Under the pieces are notes generated by a model. It saw only the letters and a program-made list of their open reading frames with translations. It did no database searches and was not told the DNA's origin. 64,000 nt of DNA from Stictocephala bisonia (lineage: Eukaryota > Arthropoda > Insecta > Hemiptera > Membracidae): positions 497,001-561,000 of the forward strand of contig JAQJVL010000151.1 of the NCBI GenBank assembly GCA_035578905.1. The letters run 5' to 3'. Positions 11,241 to 24,894 of the stretch are shown piece after piece (within the stretch, counting starts at the first letter, position 1; each line of letters begins with the position of its first letter). The position numbers were made by a program, and so were the translations under genes.

Positions 11241-13640
11241 ATTATATACAAACAAAATCTGCTTCTCCATAAATTATCATGCTTTACTTATGTACCCTTT
11301 CCCCCCCCCCCTTAAAGCCATTTAGACTGGCAACCTAATACATCGTAGTATGCTAACAAGGACAGTATGTGACCTAGATAATATGACTGCGTAGCTACCA
11401 CTGAGTAATAATATCTTGGATGCATTCTTGCAACTAAGTATTCTTCGGAGAAATTACCGGAACATAACTTGGTCGTGTCAACAAGAAGATACCGTGTTTT
11501 GGCTGGTAGTTAAGTATTGTGATAATGTATTGCAGCAAGAACTAACTTGGTGGAAATATATGCAACAAGTTTTCTCTTTCCATATTTGTTTTTTATATAA
11601 ACGTAATTAATAAAAAACCACAAAGTTTCCACTAAATTATAACATAAAATTTTAATCTTCTGACATTAAACATTAAAATTCCCTGATAAAGTTTAATCTC
11701 TCTTTGACAATGGGTTACCAGGAGAAAGAGACAAGCTATTCTGTGACACCCTTGGACATGGGCTTACTTCACGTGTGACAATGTTTATCAAGTTATCTTT
11801 GGGACTTTTTCTCTAGTTAATAGAAACACTGAATATAAACATACTATGGAACACTCCTGAACGCTTCACGTGCCTACCACGTCCCTAACTGTGCTCATTA
11901 CACCTCGGCCTTTGGCCTCAGCCTAAGACTTTTTACTACAAATATTAGAGGGTTAACTGTATAATTTAAAGTCACAATAATAAAGTTTACTTACAGCATC
12001 TTGCCCACTTAACTTGCCTTGCCACTTATTTACGAGTATTTATATAAAAACACCCAATGATATTACTTCCTTTATTTTAAAAAGATGTCTTAATTTCATT
12101 TGTTTTTGTTTATCCGATGAACATTAATTGAATGAATAAAATAGCTGCATTAAATTACCATTGAAACCCTAAAGTTGAAAGGTCCAGTAGTGCGGAATCT
12201 TACTATTGAACGTAAATAAAACCATGCTTACATCCTTCCCTGGTTTAACATTATGAAAGATCTAACTTCCTCAATATTGCCACATACTGTGATATAACAA
12301 ACACCATTGTTTACATCCAACAACTGTTAACACTTTTTGGAAATCAATATTTACATTTGAACAGCCGTTCCTTTTCGATTTATTTAAATCACTCTCCATG
12401 TTATTCTTATGATTGAAAAACATACTTTGAAGGCTTCCTATACTCTTCAGGTTGAAAATATTGAAGGATTAAGACTGTACAACTACGGAAAGAGGCAAAT
12501 TTGTTGACACCTAAACCATTTAAATTGATCAAGTAATAAGGGAGGAGTTACGTTGAAAAAAACGGCTTTACGTATTATATATTTTAGTTTTCATCAGTAT
12601 TATTATTTCGTTATATGAATATATGTATCCTTAGATAGTTCGGTCTTTTTTGTTGGTAAACACTAGCGATCACTGAAGTACAAAGTCTTTGGTCTCTACA
12701 TCACTCACTCTGACTTGACATCACTCAGGGGCTGACACAACAAGTCATGTTTCAATATTTCATAATTTACAAATCCTGTTTGACTAATGACACAGCAACT
12801 TATGAGATCTAATTTAATAACATTTTTGCATTTAACTGTGAATTTGGTTGTTGCGTATTGCATTATTTTATTCTAGTGAAATATCTCACTGACAGTTTCA
12901 AATTACTTCCATTCGATCTAAACACAGTGAATAGGTAAAATGTCTAATCCAAAAATATTTATGACTAAATCGTGTATCTACATATGATAAATGGACGCAC
13001 TTACAACAGTTAAATATTGATTTTATTTGTTTATATTTCCATATTTACTAACAAATATACCTTAAAAGAGTAAAACAGGACGAGCAAATATTTAAGTAAA
13101 TAAAGAAACGCCAAGTGCATACACTTTTATTTGTATACTGCAGTAGAGTTTCCTCTAAAATAGAATTATGATCATTTGTTTCTACCTAAAATTAATTTTC
13201 TATGTGTGGAATAGTGTGACAAAAATTACAAAATAACATTTTTTTTTGTTTCTGATTCGTAAATCTCTAAAAATGGGTATTACATAGGTGATGGTGATTT
13301 TGATTTGATGTTTTCTAAACACAACTTGATGGATTTGTTTCATTTATTTTTATTTTAAATAGAATGCTCCCTTCTAAATATTTACATAGATTTATAAGTA
13401 TAAAGTGTTTGTTTGTGCATTAATAAATTAAAAATACTGTTAACCATTTCTTATTTTAAATTTTATATTTATCTAAAAATATTAAAATATATATTTGTTT
13501 ATAGAATACGTACAGCATATTAATATGATTCTTCCTAATATTAAGAATAAAATTCTTAGAATATGTAGTAGAAGTCTCAGATATAAAGCCTATATGATTC
13601 AACTCGGGGTTTTTTAGTATTCTACAAATTTAGTTTAAAA
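11241..13640. other. Long AT-rich noncoding stretch
   Basis: No gene, RNA or repeat array could be supported. A poly-C tract lies at ~11300-11311. The 64-codon plus frame at 11416-11610 has no recognisable features. Confidence 0.45.
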
Positions 13641-13689
13641 AAGGGCTTTCACCGGTCAACGCGTTATCAGTTTGAATGTACTTAAAAGA

Positions 13690-14600
13690 GAAAAAGCATT
13701 TGTTTAAAACAATATAAATTAAAATATAGATGTGTTCAAAAGATTTAAACATGGATTTTTAGAAAGTGAAAGTAGGCACTTCAATTTGGTTTCTTTTGGT
13801 CTATGAAGATTCTTTAAATATAATACTAAACGAGTCAAATTTAATGTCATGATTTTTATTTATATCGTGTTCTTCTAATTTTGATTATCATTTACTTTGT
13901 GGTTTTGTAGATATATATGTGTTCTTTGACTCTAGTACTTTCAGGTCTAGCGGTTTGACCAATGTATATTTTTTTACATTCGCAATAAATTTTCTAAATT
14001 ATATATTTAGATTCTTAAATTTTCTTCTTTTTGTATTTTTTTAAATAACTGCGAAGATTATTTGTCAAAAGAATCAATGTATAAGTATGGACATTGAATT
14101 TTGAACTGATTTTTAATTTTTTTTCTGAGACTGTTTTAATATGGAATTGTAATTGTGGTTAGAGACTTGGTATGTTCGTTGTTTTGTTTTCTGAGTTGGA
14201 CTTTATTGTTCAGTTTTGCCTTTTCAAATAAAAAAACTGGAATTTGTAGGATAGCTATTAATTATTAAACTTTGTAGTATATTGTTCTGCCTTTTAATTT
14301 GTTTTCATAGTTTGTCACTAAATTATCTATTAAAATAAAAAACTTTGAATCATTACAATTTTTACATGTTGAGTTGATTTGAAAAATAATTCATATACTC
14401 CAAAAACGTTTTGTATGTGTAATAATTTTATTTTCAGTTGATTTTGTAACTATCACGTCAAGAAAAGGAATTTATCCATTATATTTATTTTCTAAATTTT
14501 CGTTGGTCTCAAATTATTTATGTGATTTCAACATTTGTTTTGTATATCAGTTTGACCTTCCCACATGAAAAAAATGTCATCAATTTATCTTATATCATAT
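13690..14600 (-). pseudogene. Dead Penelope-like element (RT and GIY-YIG endonuclease)
   Basis: Translation of the minus strand in shifting frames gives an ordered set of Penelope-like motifs. The RT catalytic box reads R*IDDIFFMWEGQ at 14590-14555 (stop in place of the usual Y). It is followed by HINNLRPTKI, KFLFLT, DVIVTKSTENKIITHT, then LTTITIPY and SEKK. Downstream is the GIY-YIG endonuclease signature KKIYIGQTARP...TRVKEHI at ~13975-13915, followed by NHDIKFDSFSIIFKE near 13850. RT upstream of GIY-YIG is diagnostic of canonical Penelope-like elements. Stops and frameshifts throughout show an inactive relic; the N-terminal RT part is not recognisable. Confidence 0.82.
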
Positions 14601-14790
14601 CATATTATATCGTCATCTTGTAAAGTTTAAATACATTTTTGTCTGAAAAAAAACTACAAACGTGAATTTCAAACTACCGGGAAATCACGTTGTTGAAGTT
14701 TCGCTTATCTTTCACACAGCATATACGTAGACAAAACTGGGTAATTGAAAAGTTCTAAAATTTTATATATTTTTTACTTCAAATTATGTT

Positions 14791-14898
14791 GGAGCAAAAA
14801 TTTAGAACCTACTATATATATATATACGTTAATTGGGTATTTTTTAAAACTTGAGAGTCCCATTTTCCTTGATATAGTAGGTTCTAAATTTTTGCTCC
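14791..14898. repeat. Perfect 26-bp inverted repeat, possible small foldback/MITE
   Basis: The arm at 14791-14816 starts GGAGCAAAAATTTAG and ends ACCTACTATA. It is the exact reverse complement of 14873-14898, with a 56-bp spacer. No target-site duplication is evident. It could be a very short MITE or a stable stem-loop. Confidence 0.7.
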
Positions 14899-14950
14899 CC
14901 AATACCTAATATTTTTGCCTAACCTGTATATTTATATTTATGATTATAAT

Positions 14951-14952
<2 letters not shown>

Positions 14953-15026
<74 letters not shown>
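14953..15026. repeat. (TA)n microsatellite
   Basis: About 36 TA dinucleotides, followed by GTTAGTTAGTTA. Confidence 0.95.
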
Positions 15027-15038
<12 letters not shown>

Positions 15039-15359
15039 AATTACTTTATCAGTCAAGGATGTTTTTTTTCTTTCTAGTTCAGTCTTACTTCCTGTAACAA
15101 TAGCTATATTTTAAAAACACTTTGATTTTTTACGGCATTTATGATGGTTCAGGCCTAATTTCTGTAGCAATGGCTATTTTATAAAACACCATGATTTTTT
15201 TAGACCATTTTTACTATCGTTTGATGTTTCCTAAGTGAAAAATCAATATTGCGATGTGGCAATATTATTTCATTTTTAATCTTTTATCTCAAATTCCTTT
15301 TTTTGCATTTATATTGTAAATAAGTTAGCTTATATATAGAAGTCTCCTTCAAACTTCCA

Positions 15360-16200
15360 TAAGTTTTCCACCCAGAAGTTGTCCTGTACCGGTGCTTTTG
15401 GCAACGATTTTTCTGAGTCTTGTTCCAAGACGCTCAGCAATATGATTCAAACACTCTAATTTGTTAACTTTCTTTAAAATGTTGTAGATATTTATATCAC
15501 TTACATGGGTAAATTATTTGGAATCAGTATCAGAAACTAATTTCGTCTTCCTTAATTATATGTTCTTCGGATTGCTTCCAAATTAGCTCGACTGGATGAT
15601 AGATGAATCGATGGCCGGAGAGTCGTAGATTTTTGACAGTTCGTTCCATAACATAATTAAAAGTTGGCTGTGACTTTCCCAAGCAGGTTTTTCTTATTCT
15701 TATCTATATCCATACATTATTTAGATACCACTTTGTCGTGAATTCGTGGTGATAATATCATTGCAGCAACCAAATCCATTCTTCGAGGTGAAACCACGCA
15801 TTTTCCCAAGTTAATATTTTAACATACAGATATATAAAAAAGCCCAGGATTATCAATAGGTGTGTTATTTAGAATGCTATAAGACTTTTAAACTTTATTT
15901 CTTGCTTTTTGTAACGATTATTTAGCAGTTTCTCCATACCACTTATGTATAATAAACATTTTTTAACATAATCAATAATGTTCATAGACTTCATGTTAAA
16001 GCTCATGCTGAAGGACTCTATAGCTCTGAATCCTTTTCCCAGGGTTCGAAAGGTTAGAAGAATTGTACAATTTACGTCATAATATGGTCGTCTGAAGTCA
16101 CTTTCATATGACTGAATTCGGTCAGAAGTTACAAATGGTTTTTGGAAATCATATTCTTTACACTAAACGTCGAGGAAGTATGCTCAACCTTTAGGTTACT
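15360..16200 (-). pseudogene. Dead Mutator/Kolobok-type transposase relic
   Basis: Minus-strand segments match, in order, parts of the intact transposase at 36.8-38.4 kb. YYDVNCTILLTFRTLGKGF at ~16090 corresponds to HDLNVRLVLGLRNIGKG. MRGFTSKNGFG at ~15800 corresponds to QRRGHKSLNGV, just after the first catalytic aspartate. ECLNHIAERLGTRLRKI at ~15455 corresponds to ECIEHVQKRMGTRLRYL. The sequence is diverged and frameshifted. Between the second and third segments (15690-15545), LRLSGHRFIYHPVELIWKQ resembles the C-terminus of IS630/Tc1-like DDE transposases. That could be a nested fragment or a chance match. Confidence 0.6.
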
Positions 16201-16444
16201 GTTGCCGAATCTGTAAGGGACTGCTACACACAGGACATGAAAATCTTTTTAAAAAATAACAAGCTTATTGGAATCTATCAAAACATACATTGTACATTGT
16301 CATAAAATTTTACTGTAAATCTACGGTTGCCATATAAGGCAAAGCCAGTAGGCTTTTCTCGCTTTTCATTTTTACTCACTTCGTCACTATCATAAGTAAA
16401 ATTGTAAATCTATAGAAAATAATTTGTATTTTTTTGGAAATGTT

Positions 16445-16635
16445 GGATTTGCTCTATCCACTCCCTATAGACTTTTGATCTGTGCGGGAAACTTATCAAA
16501 CAAAGTAATGAGAAGATCAATTACAATATAAAGTGATTATTACTGATCAAAACTAATAGTCGAGATAAGGATACAAACCTGCGCTGTCATTGTCAAAGTC
16601 ATGACGCCTCAGATCACTCGGCTCCTGGTTCTCCC
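16445..16635 (-). mobile_element. tRNA(Leu/Ser-like)-derived SINE, family 2, copy 1
   Basis: On the minus strand a tRNA-like head has box A AGCCGAGTGATCTGAGGCGT and box B GGTTTGTATCC. A body follows with GATCAGTAATAATCAC, GATAAGTTTCCCGCACAGA and AGTCTATAG. The same head and body recur, diverged, at 52205-52410 on the same strand. The class II-style spacing and box A resemble leucine or serine tRNAs. Confidence 0.72.
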
Positions 16636-16921
16636 ACACACTCGTCAAAACTTAACACAAAACACTACGAGAAACAGATGTTGCAATTTATATTTTGTTT
16701 AAAAGTAGTAACATTATTTTCAAATGCCACTTAGGCTTGTATGAAAATATTTATGAAATGTGTGCAGCTTTAGATAGGCCGCTTAGAAAGTTTCCTACTG
16801 ATAGCACGGCTGCGAGAGAGATGCACTGAGTGGCGGAAGTGAGAGAGAGAACTACTCTTACCCCACTGTGTCATTCCATTTAATGTTGTCATGGCAACTA
16901 GAAAGACGGTGGGCTACCAGA

Positions 16922-17070
16922 GCCGGCATGTTGGCTCAGTGGCTAAGGCTTCGGACTGCGGAGGGCAAGGTCCAAGGTTCGAATCCCCACTGAGCCAACG
17001 GTCAGTACTTCACTCGTTCAATAAAGTTGACGCACAGACCTGTGGGCCCATGTCAACTGGCGAGTGAAGT
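16922..17070 (+). mobile_element. tRNA-derived SINE, family 1, copy 2
   Basis: A 149-bp copy of the element at 11092-11240, with intact box A (TGGCTCAGTGGCTAAGG) and a canonical box B (GGTTCGAATCC). The self-complementary 3' end is preserved. It is followed by an A-rich tail (TTAATTAAAAAAAA), which the first copy lacks. Confidence 0.9.
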
Positions 17071-17929
17071 TAATTAAAAAAAAGTAACAAGCTCTTATCA
17101 CTTCGCCATTAACATCAGTAACCATTAACACTAACGAATTAAGCCTATTTTACTTGTTCAGTGGAACATAAGGGAAAAATAATTTTTTAATAAAATTTTG
17201 TGTAATGTGTTCAGTCTACACTAAGTTTTTGTGTAAAATCCCTTCCCTTTATCCGTGTACTTTATCTACAAGATCTAATACGAAATGTTTAGAATTGCAT
17301 TCATTTAAACTAAATTTCGTCTGTATTCCTCCCCTAAGGGGCTGGTAATAATGTTGCAGTATCAACATGTACTGCACTTTACCCTCTGGTAAAGTTCTTG
17401 TGTTTATTGGATAAACTCGATGTCAGAAAAGAGGCCTGAAGCTCATTGTTCAAAATAGTTTACAGTTATGTTTTTCCAATTGGCTTCAATTGTAATACTG
17501 TAGTTATGACTGTTATACAGAAGTATTTAGTTTGTTTTTATTTCACGCCATAACCATCTAATAACAAAGAAAGATAACCAATTACATATTTTGTAATTAG
17601 TTAATAAACATTTATGTTCAGACTTAGACATAAACGTGTGTTATATCTAACACTAGTTTCAGTTGAGTGCCAGTAAACACGAAGTTTATAATATAATAAT
17701 AATACTATTTTTATTACATTAGGACAATTATAAACAATTTTATTGCAATAGTCACGATATTTAATAGTTTGCCATTTATAAACTACAATGCACACTTTCA
17801 GACATACAGATAAAGGGCAGACACCCAAATTCCAGTTCATCGCCAACTGACATCTTTAACTTCACTATTGTTAATTTTGTTGCTCTTCCCCCTCCCATTT
17901 ATGTGCAAAGAATTCGTCTATACTATAAA
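17071..17929. other. AT-rich noncoding stretch
   Basis: No supported gene. The 81-codon minus frame at 17846-17601 has no domain signature. Confidence 0.4.
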
Positions 17930-19345
17930 ATGCATGTTTAGAAAGTGTTTTTTAGACAATTCTTAAACGCCTTGGGTGTTGTAGCATTTTTTATAAATTC
18001 TGGTAAGCTGTTGACTATACGAACACCCATCTGTGAAGGCAAATGCTCATAGACTACCGTCCTGTGCCGGCCAGTTTGTTAGTTGTCCCTGCCTCTAGTG
18101 TTGTATGTATGTATATCTCTGCTTCTTAATAGAGTGATCTTATACATACAATATGTCGTGATTTTAAATATATAGAGGCAACAAATTCAACTCTTTGAAT
18201 TTTGTCCTGAACGACTCTCTATAATACAATTTTAGGATGATTCTAACTGCCATTTTCTGAATTCGTAATATTCTAATTAAGTTTGCATTTGAACATTCTT
18301 CCCATAGCACTTCTCCATAGGCCATGTGAGGATAAATCAAACCATAATAAGCCGTCATCAGTAGCTGAGTTGGGGAGAATTTAGCTAAATTTCTCAAAAC
18401 ATAAATGCCTGATGATAATTTTTTACACAGATTTTTAACGAGGTCATTCCAAGTCAAAACTCGATCTAGGTGTATTATAAGGAATTTGGTTGAATTACTC
18501 TCTTTAATTTTTCCGTTTCGTTTATCATGACCGTCGGTCCTCCTTCAGAGTCAGAGGCATTCAAACAAAACCACATTCATGCTTATTTTTCAAAATTTGT
18601 ATTAAGATTGAGTTGTTGAAAGTGCTGAGTACAGTAAATTATTTCAAAAAATCAGCATACTGCACGAGTGTCCCATGAACCAATATCGTTTACGTAGACC
18701 AGAAAAAGGAGGGCACTAAGGATTTTTTGTGGTCCTCCCTGCGGGACTCCATACTTTATGTTCCTTGTTCCAGATTGTACTTCAGAAATTTGAACAATTT
18801 GTGATCTGTTATTTAGGTATGACTCAAGCTAACAGAGTGAAATTCCTCAGATTTCATAAACTTACAGTTTCTGAAGAAGGATAGAGTGGTCAACACAATC
18901 AAAGGCTTTCGAGAGGTCCAAAAACACACTAAGTGTGGATTTTTTTACCCTCCAAGCCCTCTAAAATTTGTTCTATCAAACTCACGACTGTATCAATTGT
19001 TGATAGACTTTCCTGAATCCAAATTGATTTTTTGAAACGAGATGGTATTTTTCCAAGAAGCTTATCCATACGGGATAAGTATGGCTTTTCAAAGACTTTA
19101 CTTATGATTGGTAAAATGGAGACTGATTGGTAATTTTTAATTGATGTTGGATCACCTTTTTTTGAAAATCGGTGTCACCTTTGCGGTTTTTATATGGAGG
19201 AAAAACTTTCTGTTGAAAAGGAGATATTTATTACATGTTCCAGGGCTTTTAACAAAGGGGCTTTAAAAGCCATGTAGACATGAGATTCACATCACTTGTC
19301 TTTTTAGGTGCCAGCTCTAATTACTTTCACAATCTCCTGTTCCGT
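17930..19345 (-). pseudogene. Dead CR1/Jockey-like LINE, 5'-truncated reverse transcriptase
   Basis: Read on the minus strand, the order is that of a non-LTR RT: VTEQEIVKVIRAG (~19345); VTPIFKK, then after a frameshift GDPTSIKNYQSVSILPIISK (~19180-19110); [30 protein letters not shown] (~18920-18890); NNRSQIVQIS; and IKYGVPQGGP...LLFLVYVNDI (~18760-18690). The segment expected to hold the catalytic FADD box is not recognisable. The thumb and C-terminal part is open at 18457-18164 (LTAYYGLIYPHMAYG-like: MTAYYGLIYPHMAYGEVLW). It ends with YNTRGRD...GVRIVNSLPEFIKN near 18110-17970. The same C-terminal layout occurs in the element at 41.6-44.6 kb. It is a broken copy with no 5' half. Confidence 0.85.
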
Positions 19346-20277
19346 TACAGGAGATTTATTTATATTACATTAATAAATAATATTTTAGAGATAATAAATA
19401 AATTAGCCATTAATAGCCATGAATTAAACATTTGTCGGTGTTTCTTGAAATAATGAGACAAATAATATACTTTTTTTATTTAATACTTTTTTGGATCCTA
19501 GCCAGAATAAAATAATTTGTTTGTTCATCTTGTTTTATAATACATTCAATGAAAAAGTTATATTTAAACTGGTCTTAAGATCAGTGGCATTACACAATTT
19601 ATTTTATTAAATTATTATTTTTATTAATTTTCAACAGTTTTTGCTGTCATTATTTCTAAAATGTTATTGTACTTTGAAACTATTAGTTTCAATTAGGTTT
19701 AAAATTGGAATCACAAATAATTAATATCAGTTGGATATTCAATCAATCTCGTTTAAATATGGATATTTAATTTTAAAATATGTAGAGTATTAAAAAAACA
19801 CAAATATGCTACCAAATATTATGTTAACTGTATCATTATATCAAAACCCATTATTTTATTTGCATGTTATAATCTAGGTGTATTACATTAAACAACTATT
19901 GCTGCCACAGAAGTTAATTTTAATAAATTGTTATTTTGATTTTATTGTAATATTTATTGAAAACCTAATAATAATATCTACATGATTGTTTATTGACATT
20001 TTAGTACCAAATAGTAATTTAATAGTATTACTACGTATTAGGCAACAGATTTTTAATTAAATAAAAATTGCCTAGAAAAGTATTTTACTGCTCCAACCAA
20101 AATAAATGTGAGGATAAATTAAAAACAATAAATTACAATGCATACACTTCTCAATTTTAATTTGTTTCCTTTATACAAAATGCATTACGAAGTGTAAACA
20201 AAATTAGTGTGATTATATTCAGTTTTATTTCTGAATAGTATTTGTTCTGAATAATAAAAAAAATTACCACTGAAAGT
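19346..20277. other. AT-rich noncoding stretch
   Basis: Very AT-rich; no feature supported. Confidence 0.4.
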
Positions 20278-20352
20278 GTATAGGTGGGTGGGTGGGTTGG
20301 TCAGTAGAAATGTACGTGTATGGGTGGGTGGGTGGGCCAATACAACTGTACT
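20278..20352 (+). repeat. G-rich minisatellite remnant with G-quadruplex motif
   Basis: About two units of the dispersed 36-bp family. One has GGTGGGTGGGTGGGTTGGTC; the other contains GGGTGGGTGGGTGGG at 20322-20336, a textbook four-tract G-quadruplex sequence with one-base loops. Confidence 0.75.
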
Positions 20353-20481
20353 TTGTACTTTCTCTTAATACGGACTGCCATTTGACAAAGTAGTGAACCA
20401 TTTTGACTTTTCTCAAAATGATCGACTTTTGTCAAAATTTTTGACTTTTTCGAAATTTTTGACTTCATGAAAATGGTCGAC

Positions 20482-21342
<861 letters not shown>

Positions 21343-21345
21343 AGG

Positions 21346-24300
21346 TGTTCACATGCAGAGTAATGTTCAATTAAACAATTGCTCACTCATTCAGTAAATT
21401 AATGTTTTCTTAGCAGATTATGAGAACGTTTAGAAGTCAGTTAGTACACACTCCTGGATAACACATAATTAGGGATGTATCTACAAATCTTAAATATCAA
21501 TCTTTTATAAACGATGCATGTGAGGTTGAACTTATTATAATGAAAGAGTGCACCATGTTTGCTTGTTTTTCAGCCTAATATGCCTCCCTGTAGCCTTTTA
21601 TCAGACTAAAAGTATCCTACCTAAATGTAGCCTACCTTTTTTTATAGCCTACCGTTTTTTGCAGACAAGTTTACGTTTAAATCAGCTCACATCTATTACA
21701 TTTCAACTTGGTTTCCCCTAGTATAACATTCTTCATAAGTATAACATTTAAAAGAAATTGGATGGCATTTTATTCTTATTATTACGTTATTTTTGCTCTG
21801 ATTAGGTCAGTATGTGAATGACAGTGTTTTGTATTTGCACCTTGTAAGTAGTATTTGGGTTCTTAGTCTTGAGTAATATGTATGAATGTAGTCCAGATCT
21901 TGGCATTTTATGGATTGTTGTATTTATGTCTCTTTTTTTCTTTTTTTCTCTGTAGTTCATGATATTAAAAACTTCGTTATGCTTAAACAGTTTTGTTATT
22001 TGCTAGATTTCCTTCCCTTTTTTAACTTATTTTCTTTTTACGCACGTTTATTTCATTTTACTTGCCATTTTTATAGAATTGCCACTTTTATATATGCCAC
22101 TGTAGTTAAGCAAAGTTAATAATTTATTGTTGGAGACGTTGTTACTGATGACAAACTTTTCTCTTTCTGAGGGATCTGCCCATGAGAGGACCTATTCCTA
22201 TGTTTGTTGGGTAATGGTGATGGATTTGTGTTTTATATATAAAAATAATCAAATGAGTCCTGTCTCTGTTATACACATTAAATACACTCGAGGAATGAAA
22301 TGGAATTAAAAAAATATAAATGTTAGATTTATTTTTAGCCTTTTCATAAATTAATACAATCTTGCTATTGAAGTTAAGTGAACACTATTGCACTTGAGAT
22401 CAAAATGTTATTTTGTGTTAGGAACATAAGAAAATAACCATCATTTATGTACGGTATTGGGGCTCTAAACTTTGATAATCTTTGAACTTACTTTCTCATA
22501 CTTAACATAGATACAGTAAGTTATTCCACCTGATAACTTTTGAAACTCAATTACACAAATTCAGTCAGGTACACAGATAAAACACTTTAATCCTTATGTT
22601 TTAGTGATCTAATGCTACGAGTTTGTCTTGACTACTAAAGTGTCACAATTACCTCTGAGGTCTGTTTTCCACTGGGAAATTTCCGGGAGAAAACAAGGTT
22701 GTGGCGAGTAGTTGTGTCACGTGGGTTCCCGGGGGACGTGCAATGAGATGCTTCTAACGATAAGAGTCCCATTTAGGTGAAACTAGGACACTTAGATGAC
22801 AATTTGCGACTAAACTGTCACTTTACTCACATGTTAGCCCACATACAACTAAACTCTATAGTTTTTACTTATATTTGCCGACTTAAATTCATGAAATGAG
22901 ACTTCTGTAACGGTAAAAATAATGTAAGATGAAGTTGATAGTAAATATACGTAAGTAGACATTTTAAAATTCATCTAGTAGGAAGTGAAACAACCAACCT
23001 TGGTTATATTCAACACTTTATATATTAAGATCTAATCAGAATAAGCCATTGCTTTATGGTAACAAATATTTGATCCAATATAATATTAAGTAAGTGTTGC
23101 TATAGTTGTGTATGTAAGTGTTTGTTCCCATTTTTCTGGGTGCTAATGACATTTATTGCAATTTTCCGATAAAGATTAACCAGGGTTTCATTATTGGGAA
23201 CCGATAAGTGTGGTGTTTAATTAATTGAGAAACCAATTAACTTTAGTCGTTAGGTTTCCATGAAATTAAGAAAATGTAATATTTTTCTTTAAATGTGTCT
23301 AATATTTATTAATTTTTATTTGGAAATATTAACTAGTATTTCCGAAGTTAGCAATTCTATTATGGTTTATTTGTTTGCAGTGAATAAGAATAACCAATTT
23401 AGTTGTTTTATAAAATAAAATTTCTGTTTACGCTATCAATTTTGTTTAGCACCACAAATATATATAGCCATGTAATCAACGTATGTTTAGGTTTCAAACA
23501 GTTTTTAACAGGTTTTATGTTGTCATGTATATTTCACTGTGTTCAAAATGGATATGTATTAGAATTCTAGTATATCTTCTTATTTTTGTGGCAGGATAAA
23601 TTTATTATAAACATGTGTACATGAAGTATCTTAAACGATTATTCATGAAATAAAATAATAAAACTAAAATATAAATAATATAAATATCAATTAAAATATA
23701 CAATAATATGTTAAATTTATTACAACACACTTTTACTACTATTTTTAATCACGTAATGTCAATAATTAGGTAAACTGTTTTTATTTCTTTTAAACAAAAT
23801 ACAAACATGTAAAAATATAAGTTTCACCTCTGCCCTCAATAAGATTTAAATACAATTTCTGTTTTCAAAGATTCCCTAACTATCTGATTTATAATTATAT
23901 AATAACATTAGTCTTCTTAGTAGAAACACAGTCTGTGTTATTAGGCTATGATGGAAATTTATTCATTTAAGAACAAATTTTAAGGCGGTTTTATTTTACC
24001 GGGTGGCGTAAGACTTCTCAACACGTAACCTGGAAACCAACGTATTACAGGTGGTATTGTAACCACCACTAGGGTGGCACATGGTCTGTTTGTAAGGATA
24101 ATCCCGTCCCGCTCACCTTTATTTTTCAGTAGAGTAAAGTATCATTATTTTTAAAACATTGTTCAGTTATTCAAGTTACCATTCTAAAGATAGTAACATT
24201 ATGATCTGTTATTGTTACTCTAATACTAAATGCTGGTTTACGTAGTTTTACCACATTTTCCTGTGAGTTTCGATTCTATACAAGGTCGGTCAGGAAAAGT

Positions 24301-24890
24301 TATTATCACTCTAAACATGTATCTATAAAGTCGTCTTACTAGAAATATCACTGGATCATTTGCTTTACAGTTTTCTACTAAAGTAATACCACAAAACATC
24401 AATATCATTTAATACATCTGTATGCCTTCATAATAACCGCTAAAATCCATCATTTTTCAAAATATAAGTTGTGGGTCAAATTATATTAAATTAAATCAAT
24501 ATCTTAGGGGAAAATCAAAAATATACATGAACTAATATCCTGTTACAAGATATTGTAACAATTTTAAATAGCAATTCGTCATACATAATTAATTAATTAC
24601 TTTCAGACAATAACATAATTTGTGTATACTATTGTATAGTTTGTGTCAAAATTAAATGATAAACTGCATAGAAAGAAGAAAAGACAATACATAAACTGTG
24701 TATTTGAAAATGTATAAGCATTTTCATAAGCATAAAATTATATATAATACTTTAAGTTTATTAAAAAAAAGGTTTAAACCAAGCTCTCTCAGAGTAGAAA
24801 AATATGGACAAGTCATCGTAGGAAAACCGTAAATACTAGAGGTCTGGAGAAAATATTTTAAAATGTGAAAAATGAGCCTTCGTACAATAC
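21346..24890. other. Long noncoding stretch with two GC-richer islands
   Basis: No gene supported. Three TAGCCTACC-like repeats lie at 21590-21655. GC-richer islands at 22660-22800 and 24000-24115 contrast with the AT-rich flanks but match nothing I recognise; the second includes a GTGGT...ACCAC hairpin. The 60-69-codon frames at 21910-22309 have no domain features. Confidence 0.4.
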
Positions 24891-24894
24891 AGAC

